Counted from the stretch's first letter, positions 1 to 11,560 are shown. The stretch: 64,000 bases of DNA from Flaccisagitta enflata (GCA_965153355.1 OZ231128.1:14384001-14448000), one strand, 5' to 3'. Translations and numbers: made by a program. The notes: generated by a model not told the origin, from the letters alone.

Positions 1-414
1 GGTAGGTTTCTGGAGGTTTTCAGGCATTTTTACCTCATCTATTATCATTTTAAAGGGCCAACTGCAAGAAAAACAGCAACCAAAAATCTCGCTAATTTTT
101 TCATTAAAAAGTTATGTAATTATTGGGGTCAATTTGATTTTTTCGGGTCAAAAATGTCCAAAACCTCCCAAAATCTCACCTCAGAGACATGTTTGAGTGA
201 AAAAGGCCACTGAATGAGTACTGTCATTAATTTGAAAAAATTAAGTCGTATACCTACCTTATGTCTAAGATTTATTTATGCATCTCATTGACAGAGGAGG
301 GCACTCTGATCAACTGTAAAAGTTTGCAATGAAAAAGATAATAACAACTTAGGTGAAGAACTTGCTGCCATTTTAGAATAACACAATCAAATTATCCTTC
401 AAGTTCAGGAATAA
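1..414. other. AT-rich sequence, nothing recognised
   Basis: This stretch is AT-rich with many A and T runs. I found no splice-bounded coding block, inverted repeat or tandem array in it. Confidence 0.4.
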
Positions 415-565
415 GAATGGTCTTGTGGTAACATGCTTGCTTTTTGCTCACAAGGTTCTGAGTTCGAATCTTGGAAGTCACATTCATTTTTCCTTTGAAA
501 AATTCCCCTCAGTGTGTTTGGGACTCATCTAAAGTATGTTTGTGTCAAAGTATTAGTTACAGATG
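415..565 (+). repeat. tRNA-derived SINE-like head
   Basis: An A-box-like segment (TGGTCTTGTGGTAACATGC, about 418-436) is followed about 30 bases later by a good B-box (GAGTTCGAATCTT, about 458-470). The bases around the B-box fold into a 5-bp T-stem with a seven-base loop, TTCGAAT. The acceptor arms do not pair and the anticodon arm is poor, so a working tRNA gene is unlikely. A pol III-type SINE head or decayed tRNA pseudogene fits best. The T-rich unrelated tail downstream is compatible with a SINE body. No second convincing copy is present in the window. Confidence 0.45.
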
Positions 566-747
566 AGGATCAAACCCAGGACTTTTAGGCCAAAGTTGAG
601 TGACTTATCAAGGCGCCACCAACGTGTCCAACTTAATGAATGAGCCTGTTTCAAGTTAATCTTCATTCAGTCTTCCTCTTCCTTATCTACTCTCCTTATT
701 TCTATCCTCTTCCTCTTCCTCACTTTGCCATTCTTGTTGATGGAAAG

Positions 748-891
748 ATCGGGATTCAACTGGACATCGTCGCTGAAAACCATTGCTGCCAGAGTGACTT
801 TCCATCTGCTCTGAGCGCCAAAGCGGCAGCAATATGCACATATGCTTACATATTTGGAATGTGCTCAGTCTCCTCTATGCAATGGTGTTAA
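748..891 (+). CDS. Possible terminal exon, unknown protein
   Basis: A long pyrimidine-rich tract (about 660-740) ends in AG at 746-747. The frame that follows is open to TAA at 889-891 and reads IGIQLDIVAENHCCQSDF and onward, with five cysteines. Base composition is visibly more GC-rich than its neighbours, as expected for coding sequence in this AT-rich DNA. There is no ATG at its start, so it could only be an internal or last exon. I do not recognise the family. It could also be a chance open frame inside a repeat. Confidence 0.28.
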   Translation: MGIQLDIVAENHCCQSDFPSALSAKAAAICTYAYIFGMCSVSSMQWC

Positions 892-950
892 AATTTTTTT
901 GATGAGGCATGATGAGGGCATCGCCTCTTTTTACTGCAATATCTTGGAAA

Positions 951-1180
951 ACAAGGCCGGATACACGGCTACCCCAGTCGCGTGCGGGTGGGCAGGGGCC
1001 ATAATTGAGGTCACTCCATCATTTGGGCAGGAGCAGTGAGGCCAAAAAACGCAAAAACCCAAAAAAAGTAAAGTGTGACGGACGGACGGACGGACGGACG
1101 GACGGACGGACCGACGGACGGACGGACCGCGGACGGACGGACCGACAAAAGCTGGTTGTAGAGTCGCGTAGCACGCGACT
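951..1180 (+). mobile_element. Family A element, complete
   Basis: This is the clearest complete short copy and serves as the reference. The 5' end is ACAAGGCCGGATACACGGCT. Just inside lie AGTCGCGTGCGGG and a GGGCAGGGGC block, then a GGGCAGGAGCAGTGAGGCC block. Next comes an (ACGG)n array (about 1079-1143), and last the hairpin GTCGCGTagCACGCGAC and a run of A's. No transposase is encoded, so it is non-autonomous. Flanks are A/T-rich and I see no clear target duplication. Confidence 0.85.
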
Positions 1181-2061
1181 AAAAAACTTTTTCAATTTTT
1201 TTCCACTCTTGCTATTTTAACCCCCTCTAAGAGAACAAAACACCCATTTTGTTCTCTCCTCCTTATTTCAGCAGATATTGAGAGTTAAAAATTGAAGAAA
1301 TGCTTTGGTTTATCGCCTGGAATCGAGCTTATTTGGCTCTCTGTGCAATGCCACCAGCTCAAAGATGTTTTTTGGAGTCATTTTTTTTCCAATTTTTGAT
1401 TTTTGAAAAGAATTTTTGGCACTTAAAGTGCTCCAATTTTTATGAAATTTAACATGGAGGTAGTCCATGATGTGACGTACCTCCAGTAAAAATTTAGTCT
1501 AAATCGATCAACTTTAGGAGGGGTAAGGACATCATTTTTCTTGACCTATAGTCGGAAAAAAACTTTTTTTTCAATTTAGGTACCTTAAAATTTTCAGAAT
1601 TTCAAAATTTTTTACATACAATTTAATTAGGGTCTACTACATGTGCATGCAAAGTTTCATGGCTCTACTCCAAGTTTGAAATAGGTCTAAGGGCCTAAAT
1701 AGCCAAAAAATGCCATTTTTGGCCATTTTGGGCAGTTTTTTTGGTGGTATTTGAACACCCACCTGAAATTGGATCAACCAAGCCTGGAAAAGTATTCACC
1801 TAGGTAATGCGCACATTTTAAGATCCAACTTGATAGGTGCCACCAAATTCGCCACTTTTATGAAGCTTTACCGACCGAAAATCCTCTGACGGTCTAAATC
1901 TTATTCCGGACAGTTCCCACTGCCTCCTCGAGGCAAATACTTTGAGAGTTATGCTTAGGTGACGTTGGAATTCCATGGAACTACTCTACAACATCATCAT
2001 CGTCGTCATCATCGACATTAGGCTGGTTACCTGAAGGGTGAATTTGGCTCAAAATTTAAAA
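1181..2061. other. AT-rich intergenic or repeat-derived sequence
   Basis: There is no coding block or array I can support. A short CATCATCATCGTCGTCATCATCG stretch (about 1992-2015) is trinucleotide-like low complexity. Confidence 0.35.
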
Positions 2062-2317
2062 TTCCTCCGCCATCTAACCATACATTCTAAGCGGCATTTG
2101 GGCAGTAAATCAGACAAGCAGAGGTCGGTATTTGATCAAGAAACCCGCACGGCAACACAATGGTAAAGTATATGAAAGCAATTTACGCCCATTGAAACTC
2201 TATGAATGTTGCCGTGCGGGTTTTCTTTCCAGATACCGATCTCCGCTTGCCTCAACTCCTTTTTAAATATGACGTAGAGTGTATGGTTAGTTGGCTGAGG
2301 CGTTCCTATTAGACATC
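2062..2317. mobile_element. Hairpin MITE-like inverted repeat
   Basis: The two halves are reverse complements around a centre near 2190. CTAACCATACATTC at about 2076 pairs with the complement at about 2278-2290. The strongest inner stem is AACCCGCACGGCAACA (about 2143) against TGTTGCCGTGCGGGTT (about 2207). There is no coding capacity. The outer ends are diverged and the target duplication is unclear. Confidence 0.7.
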
Positions 2318-2427
2318 CAGGGTAGCTGTACCTGGCCTCATTAGAAGCTGATTTGCGACAGTTTAAAAGGAGGTCTGAAGCTTGGTACATCTAAGCTCGT
2401 GTTTCATTAAAAACTAATGAGTACAGT

Positions 2428-5256
2428 GGTTTTTTTTTTTTTGCAGTTTCTCTTAGTTTGAGGGTTGATTTATCTAAAACTGTCACTCATAAAATCTTAT
2501 CAAGGGCGCTTTTTGAGAAATTTGAAAAAAAAGAAAACTTTTTGCCTCACTTTGAATATAGATGTTTTTAACTTATCCAAACCTCTTTTTTGTAAGCAAA
2601 TTTGTAATCCTGATAACATATCCTTTCATTTGCTATGTCGCACTCTATACTGGTGGAGGGAAAGGTGCTTTTCATTCCATTCTCAGCACATCATTTGGTA
2701 ACTTCTTCACCTTACATCTCCTAAACGATTTGAGCTACATTATCCAGATTGGTCGCTGTTTGAAAGATTTTTAACTCATCTTCAATATGGATTATGATGG
2801 AGTATGATTATGATTTTCAATTTTTTACCCACTGTTGCAGAAATAGATTGGTGGCTAAGAAATTGAAATTTTCATTTCTTCTTAAAAACATATAGTGTGA
2901 CCTATCAAATGGAAAGAAATAACCTTAGGATTACAAATTTGCTGCCAAAAAAGAGGTCTGAATAAGTTAAAAAATCTGATCAGTGATTGGGTCCGCAATG
3001 GAAGGGGGGCCAAAGACCACAGATTCCATAAGATTGCTATGACTAAAAGATCAAAAATCCAACAAAAATATATGTAAATCTGGTACATATGTTGAATATT
3101 TCTATTTCGAGTCTCTATACCAAGTTTCAAGCAAATTGGTTGAAAAATGACAAAGTTTTGCAAGTTTTTCACTTTTAAGCTGGTAGGCTGGTTGGGTGGA
3201 GTAGTCGGTTTGGCGGTTAGCATGCTCAAATACGGTATATGAGTTGGACAACATTACTTCATAACAAAAATCTAGAATAAGGACAGAACGGCAGGAGCTC
3301 TAGCACAGTGTTTCATCCGGATCTCACAGCTATCCTTAGAATTATCAAAAATCCCTCTTAATCCTTACCATCCCTCTCATCCACAAAGCAGCTCAACAGA
3401 TACAAATCAACAGCAAGAAAAATCTATAATTATCAGCTATTTGTGAGATGTGCAGGTGACAAGAAAGAGTACCAGATGAGTGTGCTGAACGCCCTAAGCT
3501 CCTCACAGCCATCTGATCTTCCCATTGTAAAATGCTCATAACACCCATAACCTTAAATCAAGATCCTTCCCACTTATTGAGACAAATCTATCAAGTTACT
3601 CAGAGTCAACCCCAAACTCTAAAATTTATCAAAGCCATTATTCAATCCAAGCAAAACAAATACAGTATGATTTTTTTCAAATGAAACAAAACATGACGAC
3701 ATAAATTCTAAACCAATCAACATAATCAAATTCTGAAAAATACACCTGAAAGAGTAGGTTTTGGCATTTATTCTTGCCAAATTTAAATTTCAGCATTTGG
3801 TCTCAAGTAGTTTAGCTTAAATTTATATTTGAAGTGAAGACATCAATTTCTTCCTGCTCCTATGGAAAAGAAAAAATACAAACACTTTGTTTTGCTAATT
3901 TTGGTTTAACTATGGACCTGAACCATAGAAAATCCATGACCCTTTGAAAGCTCTACAAAAAAAATCTTCCAAATGCGACGTTGCTGGAAATTGTAGCTTT
4001 ATTTGTTTAGAAATGGCAAAGGTTTGAAGAAAAAAATCACTGATTGAAAAAAATGCTCATTTCGATTTTTTTCTGATGAGCAATTTTAGTCTTTCCATTT
4101 TTGTCTAAGGTGCAGCTCAGGATTGTCTTAGCTAATGTTATCCATGAGCAAATTAAAGAGCTTCAAATTTTCTTTTAAATGGCACCAAGAACAAATTTCT
4201 GACTCAATGCGTTTGATTTTTATGTCAGAATAAAGATAACCCATGAAAATGATGTAGTGAATTTCCAAATTCTTAACTACCTGTCTTCATCCTTATGCCA
4301 TTTCTAAACGCATAGAGCTAGGACATTCAGCAAGGTCTCATTTGAAAGATCTTTTGCAGGAGCTTCAAAATGGTCATGGATTTTGCTAGGTTTTTCTCAT
4401 TGCTTGGATGTTAAACACTGACGAACAAGTAGTTTTCTTTTTTTTTTTTTACCATGGTTAAAAAAAGTTATTTTGGATGATTCATAGTTTGACTTCAAAA
4501 AGCGATTGAGGCTAAACTACTTGAGACCAAATGCTGAAATTTGGCATGAATAAATGCTAAAACCTACTCTTTCAGGCGTTTTTTTCAGAATTTGATTATG
4601 TCAATTCATCTAGGATTTATGTCGTCATCTTTTGATTCATTTGAAAAAAATCATACTGTACCAAAGGATAAGTGAATTATCAAAAGATAATGTAGTTACC
4701 AAAGGCAATGTTGTGAAGAAACCATACTCTTAGAGGTAAGAATCGAGAGTCAACCAAATGGGACCGCCGGACATTCTTTACCAAGGTATATAAATCACAT
4801 ACTATGTTGAGTCCTTCCATTTAGAGACAACATACCAAATTTTAACAAAAAAATGCCAAAGTTATGCATGTTTTTCACTTTTAGGCTGGTAGGCTAATTG
4901 GGCCAGTTGGGGTGGTCGGATAACAAAAATTGGATAGGATGTAAAGCGCCTTGCCTTGGTACAACTACTTACCAAATATGATGTAAATCGGTCAAAGCAT
5001 AAAAAAGTTATCCATATTTCAAAATCCGTTATGACAATGACGACGACAACGTCGACGACACCCACCCGCCTTGAATTATAGTACGCGTTGGAATGATATT
5101 CCGTCCCCGACAAAAATTCTCAGTTCAAAATAAGGCTAAAATTATCATTTTTTTCATATTTCTTAAAAAGCGCCCTTGACAAGATTTGATAAATGTAAGT
5201 CATAGTTAAAGTAACCATCAAACTATGACAAATTAAAAAAAACCTATGTCATGGTG
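2428..5256. mobile_element. Large nested fold-back element
   Basis: The outer arms pair about 2428-2560 with 5125-5256; the best block is TCAAGGGCGCTTTTT against its complement at about 5167. An inner palindrome pairs about 3655-4020 with 4310-4675 around a centre near 4165. A third pair, about 2560-2660 with 2885-2975, lies in the left half. Direct copies of a roughly 60-base block ending in GGTAGGCTGG-type sequence occur at about 3150 and 4857. Arms are diverged, suggesting age. No transposase frame is visible. Confidence 0.7.
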
Positions 5257-6657
5257 TACAGGAACAGGAAATTTTGGTTTCATATTACTTTTTGCTTGTG
5301 ATATAGATATACAATCTAAAGATATTATTGTAATTCGAGTTAAGTATTTTTTATATAATGTATAAGGTGTTTTAACAATGTTTTTAAACCCAGAATACTG
5401 ACTACAGATTCATAACAATCAGTAATAGAAATTGAATTTTTGAACTTCTTAGAAAAATGGTGAACAAGATTTGAAAACATTGTTGAGTAAAATTATATCA
5501 CAGCCTCAGTAAAGATAATTTTGCATTTCTAAGAACATGGCCCTTTTTTAAAATGTTTTAAAAAGAGACCATTTTTTTTGGAAATGCAAATTTTTTTATT
5601 TCTATGCAATGATATAATTTAACCTAATAGAAGTAAGCTGACAAAGTATAATTTTCTATAAGAAATCTTCTTTTTTCTACCTTATTTCAATACATTATGT
5701 ATATCAAATGTATATGACACGCTCGGCGCGATCGCCCGATAATTTTGTCACTTTTGTTTTAGCACTACTTCTTGGATTCCCATTCACATTATTGCTTTCC
5801 TCTGCTGATTCTGAGTGGCGATCACACAAACACACTCTTCCAACCCAGATTTGTGACAGGGACACGTTTTACAAACAACATGCTGAGAAAAAGAATGGCA
5901 ATAGGAAAACAATTTAATGAAAATTGAGTGATAAAAATTGCCAAGAGGTTCCGCAAAAAATTCTAAATCTGCTTCCAGGTGCACTTTTTTGCAATTCCAA
6001 GAACATGGCTCTTTTCTTACATGTCTTTAGACGGGAGCCATGTTTTTAGATTCTTAATTAAGTCATTTTTTATGCAAATTAAGAATTTTTTGTGAGGTTT
6101 GTCTGGTGATAAAAGAGAATTTTCTCCAGAAAAAGGTGTATTTTGACCTGCATATTGACACTTTTAACGCAGTAAACTTCATTGCTGTGAGATTTCCATG
6201 CAAATTCTTAACAAAAGTACACATCCACAACTTCTGAGAGGCTCAATGAAAGTGTCTGGTCGATTTATCTACTCAGTGAAGAACTGGCTGTGGCAGTGAA
6301 AATCTCATATTCAAAAGAACCATGTCATATGTCAGAGATTATCTATGCAAAAATTCATTGTTCAACACACAAAAAATGTTTCTTCAATTAAAAAAAATTA
6401 TAAAAAAATAATATAAAAGATATCTAAAAAATAGTAATGACGCATGAAATTTCTTCTTCCCGTACTCTGCGTCCTACTGTATTTTGACTTTTCACCTGGA
6501 TTCACGCTGAAAGGACAGTGCGTCGTTGTCATCGTCCTTGTCGTCGCTGCCGTCGTTGTTGCAGAGGCGGGAGAAAATGGCGGTGAGAGTCGCTATCGCC
6601 ACCGCCGTCATCATTAGAATGCGAAGAGATGTATTTCAACGCCGTGGTTGTGGCTGT
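5257..6657. other. AT-rich sequence with three small hairpins
   Basis: Short hairpins built on TTCTAAGAACATGGC and its complement occur at about 5523-5597 and, more weakly, at 5988-6050. The same motif forms the centre of the element at 56213-56822. Around 6520-6620 there is a GC-richer CGTCGT/GCCACCGCCGTC patch that I cannot assign. No exon is supported. Confidence 0.4.
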
Positions 6658-6744
6658 TGCAATTTAGAAATGTGACGGACGGACGGACGGACGGACGGAC
6701 CGACCGATGGACCGACACGGCAAGGTGTAGAGTCGCGTGTCCGC
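6658..6744 (+). mobile_element. Family A 3' fragment
   Basis: It starts inside the element at GCAATTTAGAAATGTGAC, runs through (ACGG)n, and ends at GAGTCGCGTGTCCGC, where the fold-back element at 6745 begins. The final GACT of the hairpin is missing. Confidence 0.75.
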
Positions 6745-8929
6745 ATGGATAAGTAAACCTGGACGGTGGACCAGACAAGACCTATGTAATAAGTCTACAC
6801 TTGGTCTTGGCGGGTTTTATTTAACAAATACCATACTAAAACAATACAATGCTAGAAATGCACCAATCATACTAAAATAATGGTCCTTTCCAAATTTTGG
6901 CTGACGGTCGGATTTTTAGTAGTTCTGAGCTAATAATTTGATGCCTATTGGCTCTCCGCTGCTATGGCCGACTATTACTATTAACCAAAAGCAGATCCTG
7001 AAGGAATTTGACAAAATATCTGGAGAAGGCACGAAAAAACGCATTATTGATATGTAAAAGCTGTCCCCTTACATGTGAATTTTCATGTAACAAATTTGAA
7101 ACTCTTGCCATTCTTTGCAATATTAAACCTTTAGAGAACAGAAAAGGGGCCGACATGATCGTTTTTCACCTCAGCATGTCCCTAGTGACAAGAGCTAAGC
7201 AAAAAAATTGAGATGAAAAAGATAGATTTGAAGAAATTGAGCCGTGTTTGGATCAATTTAGGAAACGTTTAGGAAACGCGCACTTTTCTCAGGAAAATGG
7301 AAAAAAATACTAATATTTTTTATTACTCAATTATGAAATAAGTAGTTGTATCAGAAGATATATCATCGTTGATTTTGACAGTAGTTGCCGTTATCTGTGC
7401 CCAGGAAACTTTGTTTGGAATTCCAATGAATTGATCCTGCATTTTCATGGCGACAATTCTCCCGCGTAATTTACAAGGTTTCAACGTTTCGACGCTTTTT
7501 AATTGTCCCGTCTCTGTCCGGCCACTTTATTCCATGTGACAACTTAAAAATAGTGCCAGAATTCCGATAAAAACTGTTTTTCATTCAAACATATTACTCG
7601 TTGAGGTTAACATGGTTGTTAGTATCTTTTTCTACCTAGTTTTCTTAGATTCTTAGAAAAAACGAGGCGCAATTGTATTTTACAAGGTTTCAACGTTTTG
7701 ACGTTTTTCTGAGAAAACCCTATGGCAGCGACCAAACGAACGGCCATAAAATCTATAACTTTCATCCAATTTTGATAAAATTTGAAATGGAAGTATAGGA
7801 GATAAGGACTTGCAATAAGGAAGAGAGTCAAGATAGCAGGACCCAGCCAACCAGCCAAACCACCCAACCAACCATCTAGCAAACTGGCCTAAAGTGGAAA
7901 AATGGAATATCTTCATCAAATTTCATCCGATTTTGTTTAAATTTGGACTGAAGGTCAATGAAGGTAAGACCTATCACTGCAATTCGATTCACAAGGGTAT
8001 ATACTATCTAGGCGGAAAAAATCTTTCGGCACGTTTACATGCATATCTCAGGTTAGAATCAACCAATCATCAAAAAATCGATGAGATAATTAAAGCTCTT
8101 CAAATTTGCAAGAGATTGACGCAAACCGCATCTCTATGGCTCTTTGCGTTCCAAAGTTATTCAACTTTGATTGAAATGCTTCAATTTCGCTTTTGCCATT
8201 TCTATTCAATCTTGTATTGGTATCACTTCACTCTTTTTTTAATTACTTCGAAACGCGTTGAGCTAGACAGATGCGGTTTGCGTTACTTGCTTGCAAATTT
8301 GAAGGGCTTCATTTAGGTCACAGATTTTTCTATAATTAGATGAGTCTGGTGGAAGCTATAAGTTTAAATGCAGCAAAAGAAGAGATAAAAATAAATCGCA
8401 ATAAAGATCCAGAAGGCCTTCACTCCAGAGTACCTCAAGAAGCTCTACAGATCGCTTCCCCAACTAAGGATGGCTCTAATTAAGTCAAAGGGAGCTCTCA
8501 CTAGTCATTGATGGATTTGTAACTGATTTGTATCCATTTTTACATCAATGAATGCATTTCTGTTACAGGTCGAAAGATTTTTTCCGCCTAGATAGTATAT
8601 GTCAAAGGACATAACTCGTCTGCAACCGCCCAGCCAAAGTTGTCATTTGCTGATTTGTATAATCTGGGCTAAAACAGGAGATCATAGGAAATTGAGAGGC
8701 TGCTAAGAAAAACGAAACTGGTTTTCAAACCCCCTGGAAAGTGTGTTAATAGATAACATAAAGGAATACGGGCGAATCACACTTTTTAAAATGACCGTTT
8801 TGGAGGTCACAGCGTCAGCGAAAATTTGGAATGGACCTTATACAATGCTAGAAATTGTGCTGATACCAATACTCAATTCGAAATTTGGGTTTGTTAAAGA
8901 GCTGTAACCAGCACCGATTTTGTACGCAT

Positions 8930-9216
8930 AGATGGTACTCGTGCAACGGCATGATCAACTGCCTGTTACAAATCCTCTCTTTGGTAGGGCCGTAGTTTAC
9001 ATAATTGGAAGTTCGATTGATCATACGCTCCGTGTGGTCGTTAGTCAAAGGAGGGTTCTTAAGAAACTTGCAAAACTTTTGATATGGTGGTAAATTGGGC
9101 CAGCTTGATATCGGTTCATCTAAGAAAGCACGATTAATCCCTAAGACTTCAAAGAAATGAACACTTTGGGGGCCAACATGTGATGCAAGAGTACAACCTG
9201 GCACTAACTTTGGCAT
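8930..9216 (-). pseudogene. Protein-like segment inside fold-back element
   Basis: The minus-strand frame reads MPKLVPGCTLASHVG, then HFFEVLGINRAFLDEP, then PPYQKFCKFLKNPP, then LTNDHTERMINRTSNYV, and ends near HEYHLCVQNRC. The order (an FF..L.I...FL block, W..L..Y.KF, a TND..ER motif, then a charged stretch with a closing H.Y/H.H) resembles, from memory, a conserved C-terminal segment of uncharacterised proteins common in arthropods and other invertebrates. That family match is unverified. The block lies between the inner inverted repeats and has no matching stop-to-stop continuation, so it looks like a captured or relic fragment rather than an intact gene. Confidence 0.5.
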
Positions 9217-9394
9217 CTCTACTCTACCAGGTTTACATTGGCCACCAGGCTGAAGACTTATGGCAGATGCTAATACTTTTTGGGCAGCGGCAGAGAATGA
9301 GACAATGTTCTTTCACACATATGGGGATTTTCTCCTCCTGCTACTTCTCCTTCTTCTCTGTCCCCCCTCAAATCCAGTCTGAGCACAATTTCAG

Positions 9395-9465
9395 TCCTCC
9401 CGAGCCCCAAATTCCTGTCTTACCAGTCCAAGTCCCAGCCTTGAGGCCCCAAATCAGAGTACCGT
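9395..9465. repeat. Fragment of family D 20-bp minisatellite
   Basis: A few degenerate units of the type CCCAGCCTTGAGGCCCAAAT match the arrays at 12006, 15845 and 61830. Confidence 0.4.
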
Positions 9466-9730
9466 CTGCTCATTACAAAATCTGGTGCTGGTTACAGCTC
9501 TTAAGACAAACCCAAATTTCGAATTGAGTATTCGTATCAGCACAATTTCTAGCATTGTATTATTTTAGTATGACAGGTGCATTTCTAGCATTGTATTGTT
9601 TTAGTATGGTATTTGTTAAATAAAACACGCCAAGACCAAGTGTAGACTTATTACATAGGTCTTGCCTGGTCCTCAGTCCAGGTTTACTTATCCATGGATA
9701 GTTGGAGATGTTTGTATTCTGTATATCTTT

Positions 9731-9884
9731 AGTCGCGAACACGCGACTCAACACCTTGCCGTGTCGGTCCCTCTGTCCGTCCGTCCGTCCGTCCGTCGGT
9801 CACATTTCTAAATTGCGATCGGTTTTCGCATTACTGCTTCTGCCAAACCATCCGCGACTGGATTGCCGTGTATCCGGCCTTGTT
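9731..9884 (-). mobile_element. Family A element, complete, reverse
   Basis: On the plus strand it reads AGTCGCGAACACGCGACT, then a (CCGT)n array, a CTGCTTCTGCC block and CCGCGACTGG, and finally GTGTATCCGGCCTTGTTC. All reference landmarks are present in reverse order. Confidence 0.85.
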
Positions 9885-10507
9885 CATTCTATGATTTTGT
9901 CTGCTATTTGGAACTTTAGCGATATAGTTTTTTAACACTGATATATTTTTCTTGAAAGCATTTTCCAATTTCTAGTATCCTATATCTTTCATTCACCCTT
10001 CAAAAAAACTCATGAAAATGAAACTTGAAGTGAAAACTATTTCGTAATTGAAAATCAAGGTCTGGAGATGGGAAGAAATCTGGGGAAAAGCAGAAAAAGG
10101 AATTTGGGGGAAAATATAACTTTTTACAATGCCAAATCATAAAAACTCAATTAGTAAAACACAATTTAACGCTGTCTTCAAACCTTAAATATGGTTTATT
10201 GCTATGGGAAAGCATGGATATAAAAATGTAACTGTGACAAATCGCTGGGAAAAAATCAAAGGCAGAGAGGGGAAAGATAAAAGCGACTCAAGAATATACA
10301 TACAAAAACTTGAAAATGAAACGAGTAGAAAACTATTTTATAATTGAAAAAAAAGAAGAAATAAATGCGCGATAAAGCTTGACAACTTCTTGTATCTATC
10401 ATTGCACACTACAACTATGAAAGCAGCTCTACCTATTCCATGATCTGTTAGGTCGGTTCTTTGCGAAGAGCTCAAGTCAATAACCAGCGGATTTTGTTAG
10501 GATTTTT
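9885..10507. other. AT-rich sequence, weak direct repeat
   Basis: A diverged direct repeat built on ACTTGAAAATGAAAC and AAAACTATTTTATAATTGAA occurs at about 10012 and 10309. Nothing else is recognised. Confidence 0.35.
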
Positions 10508-10647
10508 GGTGCGACAAAGCACCTCATGCGGCTGTGTCCGTTGGTCGGTTGATTGGTTGGTCGGTGGTCGGATTTGGTTGGTCTGTGCGAGGTAACAGTC
10601 GTTCGACGATCGACACGTCGCACCTTATTGGCCGATTTGGCCTTGTT
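10508..10647 (-). mobile_element. Family C element
   Basis: It begins with the hairpin GGTGCGACAAAGCACC and contains TTGGTCGG-type repeats in place of (CCGT)n. It also carries GTTCGACGATCGACACGTCGC and ends in TTGGCCTTGTT. The second copy is at 50187. The layout (terminal hairpin, short tandem array, GGCCTTGTT end) parallels family A with different sequence. Confidence 0.7.
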
Positions 10648-10734
10648 CCACTATCTTTGGGTACTTTCAACTAAAATTGAGCTCTATAGAGACTTTGTGC
10701 TCTCTGAAATGGTGCCAGCACAATGTTCTATCTC

Positions 10735-10925
10735 TCGGACATGTGACTCTAGAACTGTGTCAGTCCGTTGGTCCATTAGTCTGTTGGTCCGTTGGTCTGT
10801 TGGTCCATACCTGTATTGAAATGATGACTGTTTTTTGCTTTAGTGCCCCTGCCCATCCCTCCGCAACTGGGGTGAGGGTCCCTGCCCATCCCTCCGCAAC
10901 TGGGGGGAGGGTATACAGCCTTCAT
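10735..10925 (-). mobile_element. Diverged family A element
   Basis: CGGACATGTGACTCTAGAA and TCCGTTGGTCC repeats are followed by two copies of CTGCCCATCCCTCCGCAACTG, a duplicated version of the block near the family's 5' end. Confidence 0.55.
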
Positions 10926-11177
10926 TGTAATTTTGTCAAACCTGACCCAAGTTGAAATTGAAGTAATTATAAGAATTTACTCTTTCTCTTACTCTTACTT
11001 CACCCATATTTGCAAACTTGTTACTTTGTTGTTTTTCAACCGATTTAGATGAAATTCATGATGAAAAGAAAGTATTTTTTGTGCTTTTCAAAATGGCGCC
11101 AAGCGAGATTTTCTATCTTTAATCGTTTAGAAGCAGTAAGCTTCCAAAGTTGAGGGTGCTATTGCACTTTGATCTGG

Positions 11178-11400
11178 GGGCTGAGAAAAACCCGAGATGA
11201 ATCTCAATAGCTTAAATTACATGAAAAGCATACTTCTAGTTGCCCCAGTGGGATGAAATTTTACATGAAGAAAGCCGATGGTTTTGCAGAGCTTCAGTTA
11301 AAATTTCATCTCACTGGGTTAACTAGATCTATAGAAGTATGCTTTTCATGTAAATTAAGCTATTGAAACATACTAGATTTATCTCGGGTTTTTCTCAGCC
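11178..11400. repeat. Short inverted repeat
   Basis: CTGAGAAAAACCCGAGAT with the following ACATGAAAAGCATACTTCTAG pairs with its complement at about 11310-11400. A direct repeat, AGAAGCAGTAAGCTTCCAAAG, flanks it at about 11130 and 11404, with a relative at about 50884. Confidence 0.65.
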
Positions 11401-11539
11401 CCAGAAGCAGTAAGCTTCCAAAGGTGAGGGTGCCATTGATCCCTAGCAATATTGATACTATGGTTTTTGACCATCAAAATGAAGAATGCGCGAGTGGAAA
11501 ATTGCGCCGCTGATCCCATTCTCGGCCCTGGGGGCTTCA

Positions 11540-11560
11540 GTATATATATATATATATATA
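11540..11560. repeat. (TA)n microsatellite
   Basis: About ten TA units. Confidence 0.9.

Larger units (their letters stand above)
6745..9695. mobile_element. 3-kb fold-back element with inner palindromes
   Basis: The terminal inverted repeats are about 135 bp and well conserved. The left one starts ATGGATAAGTAAACCTGGAC, and the right one (about 9560-9695) is its complement; both contain AAGTCTACACTTGGTCTTGG. Inside, about 8845-8925 pairs with 9473-9560, 8000-8030 pairs with 8571-8600, and 8093-8134 pairs with 8269-8310. No transposase motif was found. A protein-like block sits on the minus strand in the loop of one inner palindrome. Family A sequence abuts both ends, but in opposite orientations. 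Confidence 0.8.

Noticed and set aside
7894-8316. 140-codon open frame
   Set aside because: It spans an internal palindrome of the 6745-9695 fold-back element, with no recognisable motif or coding bias.
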